Position numbers and translations under genes: made by a program. A DNA stretch of 64,000 bases from Actinobacteria bacterium HGW-Actinobacteria-2 (GTDB lineage: Bacteria > Actinomycetota > Actinomycetes > Propionibacteriales > Propionibacteriaceae), in contig PHEY01000002.1 of NCBI GenBank assembly GCA_002841335.1, forward strand, positions 372,001-436,000. The letters run 5' to 3'. Positions 51,986 through 60,832 of the stretch are shown here, piece by piece (position 1 is the first letter of the stretch; the number at the start of each line of letters is the position of its first letter). Below the pieces are notes generated by a model, which was not told the DNA's origin, searched no databases, and saw only the letters and a list, made by a program, of their open reading frames with translations.

Positions 51986-53569
51986 CTACGGGTCGAACTT
52001 GACCGTCTTCTTGCGCTTGAGTTTGGTGATTGCCGCGGAGTTCTTGCTGCTCCACAACTCGTTCCAGTTGGCCTTGAACTCGTTGTACGCCTGATCACCG
52101 GTGACCAGAATCGACGACTCGTTACTGAAGCGCAGGGCCGACTTGGTCCAGTTGCCCGAGCCGGTCCATACCCCCTTGTAGCGACGGTTGGAGCCGACCC
52201 GTCCATTCACGATGATGTACTTGGAATGGATAAAGGTGTGGTGCCGATCGCCGTTGCGGATCGGGATGGGCCCGGCTCCGCCGCGCGCCCGAAGGAGCGG
52301 CATGACTTCCAGATCCCACTCACCGGCCGACATCAGCACGCGGACGTCACAGCCCTTGTTCTTCAGCGACTTCAAGCGGCGGGCCAGGTACAACCGGGAC
52401 GACGACCATTGGTACATCGACACCAACACCTGAGTTCGGCGCTTGGACGTGCCGTACCCGGCTGCGGCACCGGTGCACTTGATGCTGTCGAGGAAGTGGG
52501 CGTACGGATCTGTCTTGGAGGTGACCGTCTGCTTCGAACTGCGCGGATTCTTGACCCCCCACGGGAAGAAGTAGCTGGTCTTCGCCGGTGACGCGCTCGA
52601 GAACTGCCGCCCATAGTCGTTCCCGGTGGTGTCCTTGACCATCTCGTCGAAGCGGTTGTTCAAGAAAGTCACCGTCGCCGGGTCGTTGACCGCGGTGTAG
52701 ATGTTGTTCCACCCGGCGATCATCTGGGTGGTGGTGAAGTTCCCCGACGACAGCATGCTCACGTTGGGAACCCCGGCCAGATCGTCGAAGGTGAGGTATT
52801 TGGCGTGCATGTAGGGCCGGTACAGCGGGTTGACCGTGGTGACCACGCGCAGCCGAGCGGTCTTCCAGACGTAGTTGGAGCTGCAGCTGAGGTAGCAGGC
52901 CTTGAATGAACTGCCATACCCGAGGCTGAGCACGTCGCGCAGCGTCTGGCTGGCCTGATAGCCCATCCCGTGGTCATCGGTCACCCAGTTGATGTTGACC
53001 CCACGGCAGAACGCCCGCACCACGGCGTTGGAGGCCTCCAGGCGCGTCGTGGAGTACATCGCCACATGAATGGTCGAACCCGCGCGCGCTGCCTGGAAGC
53101 CGCGGATCATCTGGTTCACCACGACCCACTGGCCCTCAGGAGTGTTCGGGTTGGAGAACAGCGCACCCTCCACCGGCGTCCAGCCGACCAGGTCGGGCTC
53201 GGCGCCGACCATCACCGGTTCACCCATTCCCCGCGCGGGAAGAGTGTCGCAACCCGGACGGTAGGTGCCCACGTCGGCAGGCATAGCCTGCGGCAACACC
53301 GGTGCCGAGGACGGTTGAGCACTCGGCGACGGTGACACCGCAGGGCTCGGTTCGCCGGGCTCGCTGGTCGGGGTGGTGACGTCGGTTGGTTCGCTGGCGG
53401 GAGTCGCTTCGGTGGGCTGCTCCGAGGCGCCGACCTCATCCGGGGCCACCGAGGTAACCGGGGTCGGGCTGGGCACCGGCGCCTGATCGTCGGCGACCGC
53501 GAACTCCGCGCCCGTGGGCAGCAGGACGAAGGACAGCGCGACCGCACAGATCTTCAGCGCAATCCGCAT
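51986..53569 (-). CDS. Secreted phospholipase D-like protein, paralogue 2
   Basis: 527 residues from ATG 53569 (GAGGA upstream; GTG 53578 is possible). Signal peptide (ICAVALSFVLLPTGAEFAVA), a Pro/Ser/Thr/Glu linker, half 1 with HAKYLTFD and SGNF, half 2 with HSKYIIVN and GSGNW. Again the second Asp is Asn, so the change predates the duplication. Conserved with paralogue 1 are PDLVGW.P.EGALF.NP, TDDH, ACYLSCSS and MYQW.SSRLYLARRLK. It lies upstream of paralogue 1 in the same direction, separated by 107 bp. Confidence 0.85.
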   Translation of the reverse strand: MRIALKICAVALSFVLLPTGAEFAVADDQAPVPSPTPVTSVAPDEVGASEQPTEATPASEPTDVTTPTSEPGEPSPAVSPSPSAQPSSAPVLPQAMPADVGTYRPGCDTLPARGMGEPVMVGAEPDLVGWTPVEGALFSNPNTPEGQWVVVNQMIRGFQAARAGSTIHVAMYSTTRLEASNAVVRAFCRGVNINWVTDDHGMGYQASQTLRDVLSLGYGSSFKACYLSCSSNYVWKTARLRVVTTVNPLYRPYMHAKYLTFDDLAGVPNVSMLSSGNFTTTQMIAGWNNIYTAVNDPATVTFLNNRFDEMVKDTTGNDYGRQFSSASPAKTSYFFPWGVKNPRSSKQTVTSKTDPYAHFLDSIKCTGAAAGYGTSKRRTQVLVSMYQWSSSRLYLARRLKSLKNKGCDVRVLMSAGEWDLEVMPLLRARGGAGPIPIRNGDRHHTFIHSKYIIVNGRVGSNRRYKGVWTGSGNWTKSALRFSNESSILVTGDQAYNEFKANWNELWSSKNSAAITKLKRKKTVKFDP

Positions 53570-53659
53570 CGTCCTCACCCCCTCTGCTACCTGGTCACCC
53601 TCACGCTTCGAGGCCGCAGCCTACCAAAGAGCGAGAACGGCGTTCAGGCTTGTGTCTTC

Positions 53660-54301
53660 CTACTTCCTGGCATACTCGTCGATCTGGGCATGCACCGCTT
53701 TGACCAGCGGAGTCGGGTCGTCGCCATTCTCGACCAAGCCGTAGACCAGCACATTCCCGTAGCCGATCGTCACCTGGAACAACCCGCCCGGGTCCTTGGT
53801 CAGCCACCACATTGCCGACCCGTCCTGACCGGCGCCCACCGTGGTCACCGCGGTCCCGGCGTCCAGCTTCGCCTCTTCGGCGGCGCACTTCTGATTGAGG
53901 TTCACCAGTTCGAGCACCGTGGGTGCGTCGTTGTAGAGCTGCACGATCACGGCACCGGACTCGTCGGCGGCCTGCACCTTGACCCGAGAATCGGCCAGCT
54001 TGTTCATCGCCACGCAGGACACGGCCTGATTGGCCTGCTGGTTCTCCGATCCTTCGCGATCTGGATCCTCGTTCGAGCTGGGCTCTACCACCGCCAGCTT
54101 GACGCTGCGATCGCCGAGCTTTCCCCCGGCGACCAGCTTGTCGAACTGCGCCGCCGTCAACGCCGGCCCCAAGGGGACGGTCGGAGACGGGTTCGGCGAG
54201 GAGGGAACCGACGAGGTTGTCGGTGCCGGAGCGGACCCACACCCAGTGACTGCGAGGAGAGCAATCAGTCCCATCACGGCCACCTTCGGCATCCGTCTCA
54301 C
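53660..54301 (-). CDS. Lipoprotein of unknown function
   Basis: 213 residues. Lipobox TGCGS after a 20-residue signal; a short Ser/Pro/Thr linker; then a compact domain with two cysteines (AVSCVAMN, NQKCAAEE). GTG 54301 overlaps the transferase stop (GTGA); ATG 54292 is a possible alternative start. It is probably anchored on the outer face of the membrane and co-expressed with the CDP-glycerol transferase-like protein. I do not recognise the domain. The overlap suggests a role in the polymer-assembly pathway. Confidence 0.65.
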   Translation of the reverse strand: MRRMPKVAVMGLIALLAVTGCGSAPAPTTSSVPSSPNPSPTVPLGPALTAAQFDKLVAGGKLGDRSVKLAVVEPSSNEDPDREGSENQQANQAVSCVAMNKLADSRVKVQAADESGAVIVQLYNDAPTVLELVNLNQKCAAEEAKLDAGTAVTTVGAGQDGSAMWWLTKDPGGLFQVTIGYGNVLVYGLVENGDDPTPLVKAVHAQIDEYARK

Positions 54302-55959
54302 AACCCTTGCCTCCTGATCTCGCCGTCCGCGACGGTCGTGCGTACCTGCTCGAGGAACACTTCAGCGTAAGTGTCAGCGGGGATGTCACCCAAGTAGTAG
54401 GTGCGCAACTCTTGGCGTATTCCCAGCATTGGATCCTGCTGAATCATCGACTTCAGCTGTTCGCGAGGATGCTCGATCAGCGGCCGCAGCAAGTAGCCGG
54501 CCCGCATCATCGGGTACTCCTCCAGCGGATCGGCGGCGGGATCGCCGACATCGACGACAGCGAAAGGCTTCCCCGAGAACAAGAAGTCTGCCGACACACT
54601 GGAGACGTCGGTGACCAGGCCGTCCACGACGTTGAAGGTGTCGAACAGCCCCATCTCGGTGGCCTTGTCGCCGTACAGATGCTCGCCGCCGGCGCTGTTG
54701 GCCTTGGCCAGCATGGCGTTGATCTCACCGATCTGGCGCAACGATGGCGCGTGCTTGAACGAGTACGGATGCGGCCGGAAGATCACCCGAACGCCGAGCT
54801 CCAGCAAGGCCTCCATGATCTGCGTGCCGTACGGCAGCGAGGTCAAGGAAGTGTCGTCGTAGAAGCCGTGCCAGGTGGGCGCGTACAGAATCTGCGGCAC
54901 GGCAGCTTCGGTGATCGACGACGTGCCAGGACGCACCTTCTCCACCTGTGGACGTCCGACGATGCGGAACTTCTCGGCCGGGATGTCGACGCCGTGCTGG
55001 GCGTAGCGGTCGATGCCGCCCTGGCCGGCCACGTAGATCTCGTCGAACATCGCCGTCACCGGGTTGTAGCTCGGCGGCTTATCGGACTCGCCGTGCAGGA
55101 TCTGGACGTGAATCTTGTCGCCGAAACGCACCGCCTGACTGTTCTTCATCGAGTTGTTGACGTAGAACACCGCGCTGGCGTCACATTCCATGACCGCGTC
55201 AACGGCAGGCAAGGTCGGGCACAGCACGACCGGAGCCTTGGTGGCGTTGGTGAAGATGTCGTACATCTGCCGTTCACGGATCACCACCAGGTGATTCAGT
55301 CCCACCCGCTCGAAGTACGGCAGCCACATCAGCAGCTGGTATTCCGAATCCACCGGGGCACTGAAGTGGACGATGAACTTGGGCTGGTAGGCCGCCACCG
55401 CCTTGCGGTAGCTCGCCTCGATCCGCGACGGCGGCCAGCGCCAGAAGCCCCAGCCGATGATTCCCAAAGCGGTCACGAACGCCAGGATCACCACCAACAT
55501 CACCGGCAGCATCGGAAGGTTGAACAACGCAGCCAGTCCGAGCAGCGCCAAGCCGCCGGTGGTCACGTCGAAGGTGAAGGTCTGGTCGAGGTAGCGCACC
55601 GAGTGGAAGCCCGGCAGATGGACGGCCTGGATAGCGGTACCACTACGCAGCCGGATCTCCGACCGCATCGCCGACTCCAGCAGGCTGGCGCCGATCACCA
55701 GAGCTGCCGTCACCGCTGTGAACCACACCTGGTCGCCGCGGGGGGCGCCGACGGCGAAAGCCGCACCCAGCACCGCGTTGGTCGGCAGCGACTGGAATCG
55801 TCCGAAGCGCCACGACACCGGCACGACCAGCAGCCCCGCCACCAGTGGCCAGATCCCCAGTTGTCCGGTGAGTTCCAGAGCGAAGATCAGAGTCGCGGCC
55901 GTCGCCAGAACGACATCACGGATCACATTCTTCAAGGCCGCGATACTGATGTTGTTCAC
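54298..55959 (-). CDS. Membrane-anchored CDP-glycerol glycerophosphotransferase-like protein, copy 1
   Basis: 553 residues. The N-terminal ~190 residues hold about five hydrophobic segments; ~215-550 is a Glyphos_transf (TagF/TarF/TarL-type) domain: QILHGESDKPP, VAGQGGIDRYAQHGVDIPAEK, VGRPQVEKV, ILYAPTWHGFYDD, IFRPHPYS and VTDVSSVSADFLFSGKP. These enzymes polymerise polyol-phosphate from CDP-glycerol or CDP-ribitol. GTG 55959 overlaps the SDR stop (GTGA), tying it to CDP-polyol synthesis. Fusion to a polytopic N-terminus is unlike the mainly peripheral Bacillus TagF. Confidence 0.8.
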   Translation of the reverse strand: MNNISIAALKNVIRDVVLATAATLIFALELTGQLGIWPLVAGLLVVPVSWRFGRFQSLPTNAVLGAAFAVGAPRGDQVWFTAVTAALVIGASLLESAMRSEIRLRSGTAIQAVHLPGFHSVRYLDQTFTFDVTTGGLALLGLAALFNLPMLPVMLVVILAFVTALGIIGWGFWRWPPSRIEASYRKAVAAYQPKFIVHFSAPVDSEYQLLMWLPYFERVGLNHLVVIRERQMYDIFTNATKAPVVLCPTLPAVDAVMECDASAVFYVNNSMKNSQAVRFGDKIHVQILHGESDKPPSYNPVTAMFDEIYVAGQGGIDRYAQHGVDIPAEKFRIVGRPQVEKVRPGTSSITEAAVPQILYAPTWHGFYDDTSLTSLPYGTQIMEALLELGVRVIFRPHPYSFKHAPSLRQIGEINAMLAKANSAGGEHLYGDKATEMGLFDTFNVVDGLVTDVSSVSADFLFSGKPFAVVDVGDPAADPLEEYPMMRAGYLLRPLIEHPREQLKSMIQQDPMLGIRQELRTYYLGDIPADTYAEVFLEQVRTTVADGEIRRQGL

Positions 55960-56663
55960 AGGCGCACAACCAGGTTCTGGCTGTCGACGAACCGGCCATG
56001 GTCACTCGCCAGCAGTTCGATCACGCCGGCCACATCCTCTGGCTGCATGATCGTGCTGGGATCCTCGTCGGGCGCCAGCGTCCGGCGCAGCGCGGTGGCG
56101 CAGCGTCCGGGCGAGATGGTCACCACGCGCGTTCCGTAGATCGCGAGTTCCTCCTTCATCACCTGGCTCATCGCGATCATCGCGGCCTTGGACGCCGAGT
56201 AGGTCAGCCAGCCCGAGCGTCCGTTGATGCCGGCGGTCGAGGCGATGTTCAAGATGAACTCGAACCGATTACCGGCGTGCAGCAGCCCCTGAGTGAGCAC
56301 GAACGGCGCGAACAGGTTGACGTTCATGGTGCGCTCGAAGTCGTCGAAGCGAACCTCGTGGATCGGCGCCGGAGCAGTGAAGCCGGCGTTGTTGATCAGG
56401 TAGTCGATTGCCCCGGCCTCGGCGACCAGCGTGGGCAGCAGTGCACGGATGGCATCGAGGTCGTTGAGGTCGATCTCGTGGAAGAAGAAGCGCTTTCCGT
56501 GGGGATTCTCTGCGGTCAGGTGCGCCCGGAGTTCCTCGAACTCCACCGACGGACGCGCCAACAGCACAAAGGTGTCGAGGTCGTTGGCAGCGGACCAGAA
56601 CCGCTCGACGGTAGCTTGACCGATGCCTTTAGAGGCGCCGGTCACCAGCATCGTCTTAGTCAT
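55956..56663 (-). CDS. Short-chain dehydrogenase/reductase, probable polyol-phosphate-forming partner
   Basis: 235 residues. NAD(P)-binding TGASKGIGQ, NNAG motif LINNAGFTAPAP, catalytic S...YxxxK in STAGI...LTYSASKAAM. ATG 56663 overlaps the stop of the cytidylyltransferase gene by 8 bp (GAGGGG upstream). In Haemophilus Acs1/Bcs1, an IspD-like domain and an SDR-like reductase form one CDP-ribitol-forming protein; here the two are separate, adjacent genes. I infer reduction of ribulose-5-phosphate or a similar sugar phosphate. Confidence 0.85.
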   Translation of the reverse strand: MTKTMLVTGASKGIGQATVERFWSAANDLDTFVLLARPSVEFEELRAHLTAENPHGKRFFFHEIDLNDLDAIRALLPTLVAEAGAIDYLINNAGFTAPAPIHEVRFDDFERTMNVNLFAPFVLTQGLLHAGNRFEFILNIASTAGINGRSGWLTYSASKAAMIAMSQVMKEELAIYGTRVVTISPGRCATALRRTLAPDEDPSTIMQPEDVAGVIELLASDHGRFVDSQNLVVRL

Positions 56664-57339
56664 CGGTCCCCTCAACTCCCAGAAGGTAACCCGCCAACTT
56701 CACGTCGGTCTTGGTGGTCACCTTGAAGTTGCGGTCGCTGCCGGGGATGAAATACACCTCGGCGCCGGCAACCGCACACAGCGTCGCGTCCTCGGTGAAC
56801 TGCAGGTCATGCTCGCGGGCGTACTCGTGCGCCGCTTCCAGGGTCGACAGCCGGAACTTCTGCGGCAGCTGCACGTTGCGCAGCTTGTCCCGCTCGAGGT
56901 AGCCGGTGACCCGGCGCGACTCGGGCTCGACCGGAGCCACGGTGAACGGGATCTCCAGCATGTAGGAGACGTTCTCGTGGTCGGAGGCGATCAACGCAGA
57001 GAACTCCTCGGTGGTCACCAGGGGCCGCGCGGTCTCGTGGACGATCACGTGCTCGTTGCTGCAATGCGGGAGCATCAACCGCACCGACTCGTGCCGGGAA
57101 GCGCCGCCGGGCACATACGTGATCGGGGTCGAGATGGCGTAGTCGTGGACCAGCTTCTCGATCTCGTCGCGCCACCCTTCGGGATAGTTCAGGACGATCT
57201 GGGTGACCTCAGGCAGCGGGTCTACCGCGACCAGCGGGTAGACCATCGCAGGGATGTGGTTGACCCGAATCAGCTGTTTGGGTTGACCCGCGGCGACCCG
57301 CGTACCCAATCCGCCGTTGAGGAGGGCAAGGGTGTACAT
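56656..57339 (-). CDS. IspD/TarI-like cytidylyltransferase (probable CDP-ribitol synthase)
   Basis: 227 residues. The nucleotide-binding loop reads LLNGGLGTRVAAGQPKQLI, with the PKQ of the IspD/TarI family; VIVHETARPLVTTEE and FTEDATLCAVAGAEVYFIPGS are the other family motifs. The gene lies in a teichoic-acid setting rather than with ispF, so D-ribitol-5-phosphate is more likely the substrate than methylerythritol phosphate. ATG 57339 follows TAGACT by 7 nt without a Shine-Dalgarno sequence. It heads a three- to four-gene cluster with the SDR and polymerase. Confidence 0.8.
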   Translation of the reverse strand: MYTLALLNGGLGTRVAAGQPKQLIRVNHIPAMVYPLVAVDPLPEVTQIVLNYPEGWRDEIEKLVHDYAISTPITYVPGGASRHESVRLMLPHCSNEHVIVHETARPLVTTEEFSALIASDHENVSYMLEIPFTVAPVEPESRRVTGYLERDKLRNVQLPQKFRLSTLEAAHEYAREHDLQFTEDATLCAVAGAEVYFIPGSDRNFKVTTKTDVKLAGYLLGVEGTDD

Positions 57340-57346
57340 GGGCGGC

Positions 57347-57352
57347 AGTCTA
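57347..57352 (-). promoter_or_regulatory. -10 hexamer of a probable leaderless gene (tarI-like)
   Basis: TAGACT on the minus strand, then 7 nt, then ATG 57339. Confidence 0.4.
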
Positions 57353-57401
57353 CCCAGTTCGGCGGACCCGCTGAGACGCCGGAGCCAGGTTCACAGCGAC
57401 C

Positions 57402-58154
57402 TCACACCTGGCGCGCGACGGACTCCTGATATGCGGCCACGACCTCTTGGGGATCGCCGTCCATCATCAGCTCACCCTTGTTCAGCCAGATCACTCGGTT
57501 GCAGATCTCCAAGATCGATTTCATCGAGTGCGACACCAGGAAGACCGTGCCCGCGTTGTCGCGGATCTCGCGGATCTTGGCTTCGCTGCGACCCTGGAAC
57601 CGCTTGTCGCCCACCGAGAGCGCCTCGTCGACGATCAGGATGTCGTGCTTCTGCGAAGCCGCGATGGCGAACTTCAGCCGCGCCTGCATTCCCGAGGAGT
57701 ACGTGCGCATCGGCAGGTCGATGAAGTCGGTCAACTCGGCGAAGTTGACGATCTCGTCGCGCAGCTCGGCCATCTGGCTCTTGCGAAAGCCCAGCGCCAA
57801 TCCGCCCAGGACGATGTTGTGGTCGCCGGACAGATCCGGCAGCAAGGCCGCACCCACACCGAGCAGGTTCGGCCGAGAGGAGGCGTACACGGCGCCCGCA
57901 CTGGGCGGCGTGAGCCCGACCAGGGTGCGCATCAGGGTCGACTTCCCCGAACCGTTGGAGCCGATCACGCCGATCGATTCGTTCTCGTAGGCGACGAACG
58001 AGACGCCCTTCAGGGCGTGCACCGAACGCATCCCGCGGCGGGCACGACGCAAGCCGCGCGCGTTCGGGTTGACGGCCCTGCCACTGGCATAGACCCGGTA
58101 TTCGACGTGGACATCGTCAACGACGACAACCGGCTTGCGGTCAGTCTCGGCCAT
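57402..58154 (-). CDS. Teichoic-acid/polysaccharide ABC exporter ATP-binding protein (TagH/RfbE type)
   Basis: 250 residues. Walker A GSNGSGKST, signature TYSSGMQARLKFAIA, Walker B ILIVDEALSVGD, H-loop VSHSMKS. The EALSVGD Walker B and YSSGMxARL signature are diagnostic of ABC-2 polysaccharide and teichoic-acid exporters. There is no C-terminal carbohydrate-binding domain, so recognition of the glycan end is likely not by this subunit. Its start overlaps the permease stop by 14 bp. Confidence 0.9.
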   Translation of the reverse strand: MAETDRKPVVVVDDVHVEYRVYASGRAVNPNARGLRRARRGMRSVHALKGVSFVAYENESIGVIGSNGSGKSTLMRTLVGLTPPSAGAVYASSRPNLLGVGAALLPDLSGDHNIVLGGLALGFRKSQMAELRDEIVNFAELTDFIDLPMRTYSSGMQARLKFAIAASQKHDILIVDEALSVGDKRFQGRSEAKIREIRDNAGTVFLVSHSMKSILEICNRVIWLNKGELMMDGDPQEVVAAYQESVARQV

Positions 58155-58986
58155 AGCGTTCCTCCGCGACCCAGAAGAAGGTGAAGCCGACGACCAGCGC
58201 GACCACCGCCCACAGCCCCAAGTACAGCCAGTACATCGGGTCGTAGGACACCGTTCCGGTCAGTGACGAGCGCGCGATCACCAGGGTCTGATAGATCGGG
58301 TGCCAGTCGTACACCGCGATCACCCAGGGGTGCTCCGCGAAGATCCTGGTGACGTCGAACAGCGCACCCGAGGTGTAGAACAGCAGCCGAGAGACGAACG
58401 GGAGAATCTGGGTCAGATCACGGAAGTGGACGGTCAGCCGTGCGGTGAACAGCGCCACGCCGGTGTTGAACATCGTGTACAGCATCAGCAGCGGGATCAT
58501 CATCAACCAGTTCCACGTCGGCCAATGCCCCATGGCCAGCACGATCACCAACATCACGACCGTCGACAGCATCAGCGAGAAGACCTGCTCCACCACCACC
58601 GCCAGCGGCAGGGCGATTCGTGGGAAGGCCAGTGACTGCACCAGCGCCCGGTTGCCCGTGATCGCCTTCGCTCCCTGGATCAGGGAGTTGGAGAAGAACT
58701 CGTACAGGAAGACTCCGACGACCACGAGAGCGGCGTAGTCCGGCGGACGGTTGCCCTGCTGAATGACGCCGAAGATGGTGCCGTAGATCGCCGCGTTCAA
58801 CATCGGCTTCAGAACCAACCAGGCAGCACCCAGCCGGTTCTCCTGATTCTGGGCGGCCATCTTGAAGGAGGCCATCGAAAGGATGAAGTCGCGGCGCTCC
58901 CAGGTCTGCTTGAGGTAGGAGAACAGCCCGGGCCTGGCACCGACCCGGTGCAGCCCGTACTGCTCGGCCAAAGCGGTCTGACTCAT
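58141..58986 (-). CDS. Teichoic-acid/polysaccharide ABC exporter permease (TagG type)
   Basis: 281 residues with an ABC-2-type six-helix layout. Features: RRDFILSMASFKMAAQNQENRLG and AWLVLKPMLNAAIYGTIFGVI at the N-terminus, TRIFAEHPWVIAVYDWHPIYQ and ending in a VGFTFFWVAEERYGRD tail. It exports a lipid-linked glycan or teichoic acid with the ATPase at 57402. ATG 58986. The helix pattern matches RfbA/TagG rather than Wzx. Confidence 0.88.
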   Translation of the reverse strand: MSQTALAEQYGLHRVGARPGLFSYLKQTWERRDFILSMASFKMAAQNQENRLGAAWLVLKPMLNAAIYGTIFGVIQQGNRPPDYAALVVVGVFLYEFFSNSLIQGAKAITGNRALVQSLAFPRIALPLAVVVEQVFSLMLSTVVMLVIVLAMGHWPTWNWLMMIPLLMLYTMFNTGVALFTARLTVHFRDLTQILPFVSRLLFYTSGALFDVTRIFAEHPWVIAVYDWHPIYQTLVIARSSLTGTVSYDPMYWLYLGLWAVVALVVGFTFFWVAEERYGRD

Positions 58987-59079
58987 CCTGGCCAGGACTC
59001 CAATCCGCGATCCGTAGTGCCGACGATGATGTGCGGCGCCCGTGCGAGCTTAGTGCACAGCCTCACTGAGCGCCGAAAC

Positions 59080-60756
59080 TCACCCCCGGGCACGATGCCG
59101 AGCGTAGTAGCTGACCAGGCTCTGCGTGGAGAGATCCTGGCGAGCCAGGGCGTCGGCGTCCCCAGCGACGGCCGGGGCGATCTGCAACGCAAGTTGCTTG
59201 CCGAGTTCCACCCCCCACTGGTCGAAGCTGTTGATCCCCCACACGACACCCTGAGTGAAGGTGATGTGTTCGTAGAGCGCGATCAGCTGCCCGACCACGC
59301 TGGGACTGAGTTCGGGCGCCATGATCGAGGTGGTCGGCCGGTTCCCGCTGAACACCCGCGCCGGGACGATCGCCTCTGCGGTGCCCTCGGCACGCACTTC
59401 GGCTTCGGTCTTGCCGAACGCCAGCGCCTTGGTCTGCGCGAAGAAGTTCGCCAGGAACAACTCGTGGACGTCGATTCCGCGGTCATTCAGCGGGTGGGCC
59501 GGGTTCGCCACAGCGATGAAATCGGCGGGAATCAGCTGGGTGCCCTGATGGATCAGCTGGTAGAAGGCATGCTGCCCGTTGGTTCCCGGCTCGCCCCAGA
59601 ACACCTCACCGGTGGCGGTGGTGACGGCCGCGCCGTCGCTGCGCACCCCCTTGCCGTTGGACTCCATGGTCAGCTGCTGCAGGTAGGCGGCGAATCGGTG
59701 CAGGTACTGCGCGTAGGGCAGCACGGCGTGGCTGGTGGCCCCCAGGAAGTTCACGTACCAGACGTTCAGCAGGCCCATCAGCGCCGGCACATTGCGCTCC
59801 AGTGGAGCGGTGCGGAAATGCTCGTCGATGGCGTGGAAGCCGGCCAGGAAGTCGGCGAAGTTGGCCGGACCGATCGCGACCGCCACCGCGGTGCCGACGG
59901 CTGAATCCACCGAGTAGCGGCCACCGACCCAATCCCAGAACCCAAAGGCGTTCGCCGGATCGATGCCGAACTCGGCCACCTTGTCCAAAGCCGTGGACAC
60001 CGCGACGAAGTGCTTGGCCACCGCGGCTCGATCGGACTGCTCACTGCCATCGGTCACTCCCGCGGCCCGCAGACCCTCCAACAGCCACTGCCGCGCCAGC
60101 CGGGCGTTGGTCAGGGTCTCCAAGGTGGTGAAGGTCTTGGAGGCGATGATGAACAGCGTGGTCTCGGGGTCGAGGTCGGCGGTCTTGGAAGCGATGTCGG
60201 TCGGGTCGATGTTGGACACGAAGCGGCAACTCAGCCCGGGCTGGACGTACGGCTGCAGCGCTTCGTACACCATCACCGGCCCGAGGTCCGAGCCGCCGAT
60301 GCCGATGTTGACCACGGTACGGATCGGCTTGCCGCTGGCACCGGTCCAGGCGCCGGAGCGGACCGACTCGGCGAAGGCGTAGACCTGGTCGAGCACCTGA
60401 TGCACCTGGGCCACCACGTCCACACCGTCGACGACCAGCGAATCGCCCCGCGGTCGGCGCAAGGCGGTGTGCAGCACGGATCGGTGTTCGGTCACGTTGA
60501 TCTGCTCACCGGCGAACATCTCGTCCCGGCGTTGAGTCAGCCCGACTTGTTCGGCCAAGGCCACCAGGGCGTCACGCACCTCGTCGGTGATCAGGTTCTT
60601 CGACAAGTCGACGTGAAGATCGGCTGCCGAACAGGTGAACCGTTCGACCCGGCTCGGGTCGTCGGCGAACCAGGAACGCAGATCGGGAGAGAAGTCGGCA
60701 GCCAACGCGGTAAGCGTGGACCAAGCGGCGGTGCTGGTGGGATCAACCGGTGTCAT
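59080..60756 (-). CDS. pgi: Glucose-6-phosphate isomerase
   Basis: 558 residues. PGI signature 1 [11 protein letters not shown](T)AV region ([14 protein letters not shown]) and the phosphosugar-binding [16 protein letters not shown]; the C-terminal [13 protein letters not shown] signature 2 is intact. It interconverts glucose-6-phosphate and fructose-6-phosphate. ATG 60756 lies 6 nt from TAGGCT and lacks a Shine-Dalgarno sequence, so it is probably leaderless. It sits between the exporter and the second polymerase and may be unrelated to teichoic acid synthesis. Confidence 0.95.
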   Translation of the reverse strand: MTPVDPTSTAAWSTLTALAADFSPDLRSWFADDPSRVERFTCSAADLHVDLSKNLITDEVRDALVALAEQVGLTQRRDEMFAGEQINVTEHRSVLHTALRRPRGDSLVVDGVDVVAQVHQVLDQVYAFAESVRSGAWTGASGKPIRTVVNIGIGGSDLGPVMVYEALQPYVQPGLSCRFVSNIDPTDIASKTADLDPETTLFIIASKTFTTLETLTNARLARQWLLEGLRAAGVTDGSEQSDRAAVAKHFVAVSTALDKVAEFGIDPANAFGFWDWVGGRYSVDSAVGTAVAVAIGPANFADFLAGFHAIDEHFRTAPLERNVPALMGLLNVWYVNFLGATSHAVLPYAQYLHRFAAYLQQLTMESNGKGVRSDGAAVTTATGEVFWGEPGTNGQHAFYQLIHQGTQLIPADFIAVANPAHPLNDRGIDVHELFLANFFAQTKALAFGKTEAEVRAEGTAEAIVPARVFSGNRPTTSIMAPELSPSVVGQLIALYEHITFTQGVVWGINSFDQWGVELGKQLALQIAPAVAGDADALARQDLSTQSLVSYYARHRARG

Positions 60757-60762
60757 GCAAAC

Positions 60763-60768
60763 AGCCTA
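60763..60768 (-). promoter_or_regulatory. -10 hexamer of a probable leaderless gene (pgi)
   Basis: TAGGCT on the minus strand, then 6 nt, then ATG 60756; preceded by T as in the element at 62660. Confidence 0.45.
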
Positions 60769-60832
60769 ACCAGCCACCCGGCCGGCAACAGCCCGTCCAC
60801 CAGTTGGTGGCCGCGGTGCGATGAAGATCTGA

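Noticed and set aside
48843-52094. Open frame of 1083 codons on the plus strand
   Set aside because: It runs antisense to three well-supported minus-strand genes; composition is Arg/His/Gly/Asp-rich without domains, as expected for the complement of GC-rich codons.
54307-56139. Open frame of 610 codons on the plus strand
   Set aside because: Antisense to the CDP-glycerol transferase-like gene and SDR; His/Gln/Arg-rich, no domain.
56656-57339. IspD of the methylerythritol phosphate pathway
   Set aside because: Family match is compatible, but neighbours are SDR, polyol-phosphate polymerase and exporter, and no ispF is near; TarI-like role preferred.
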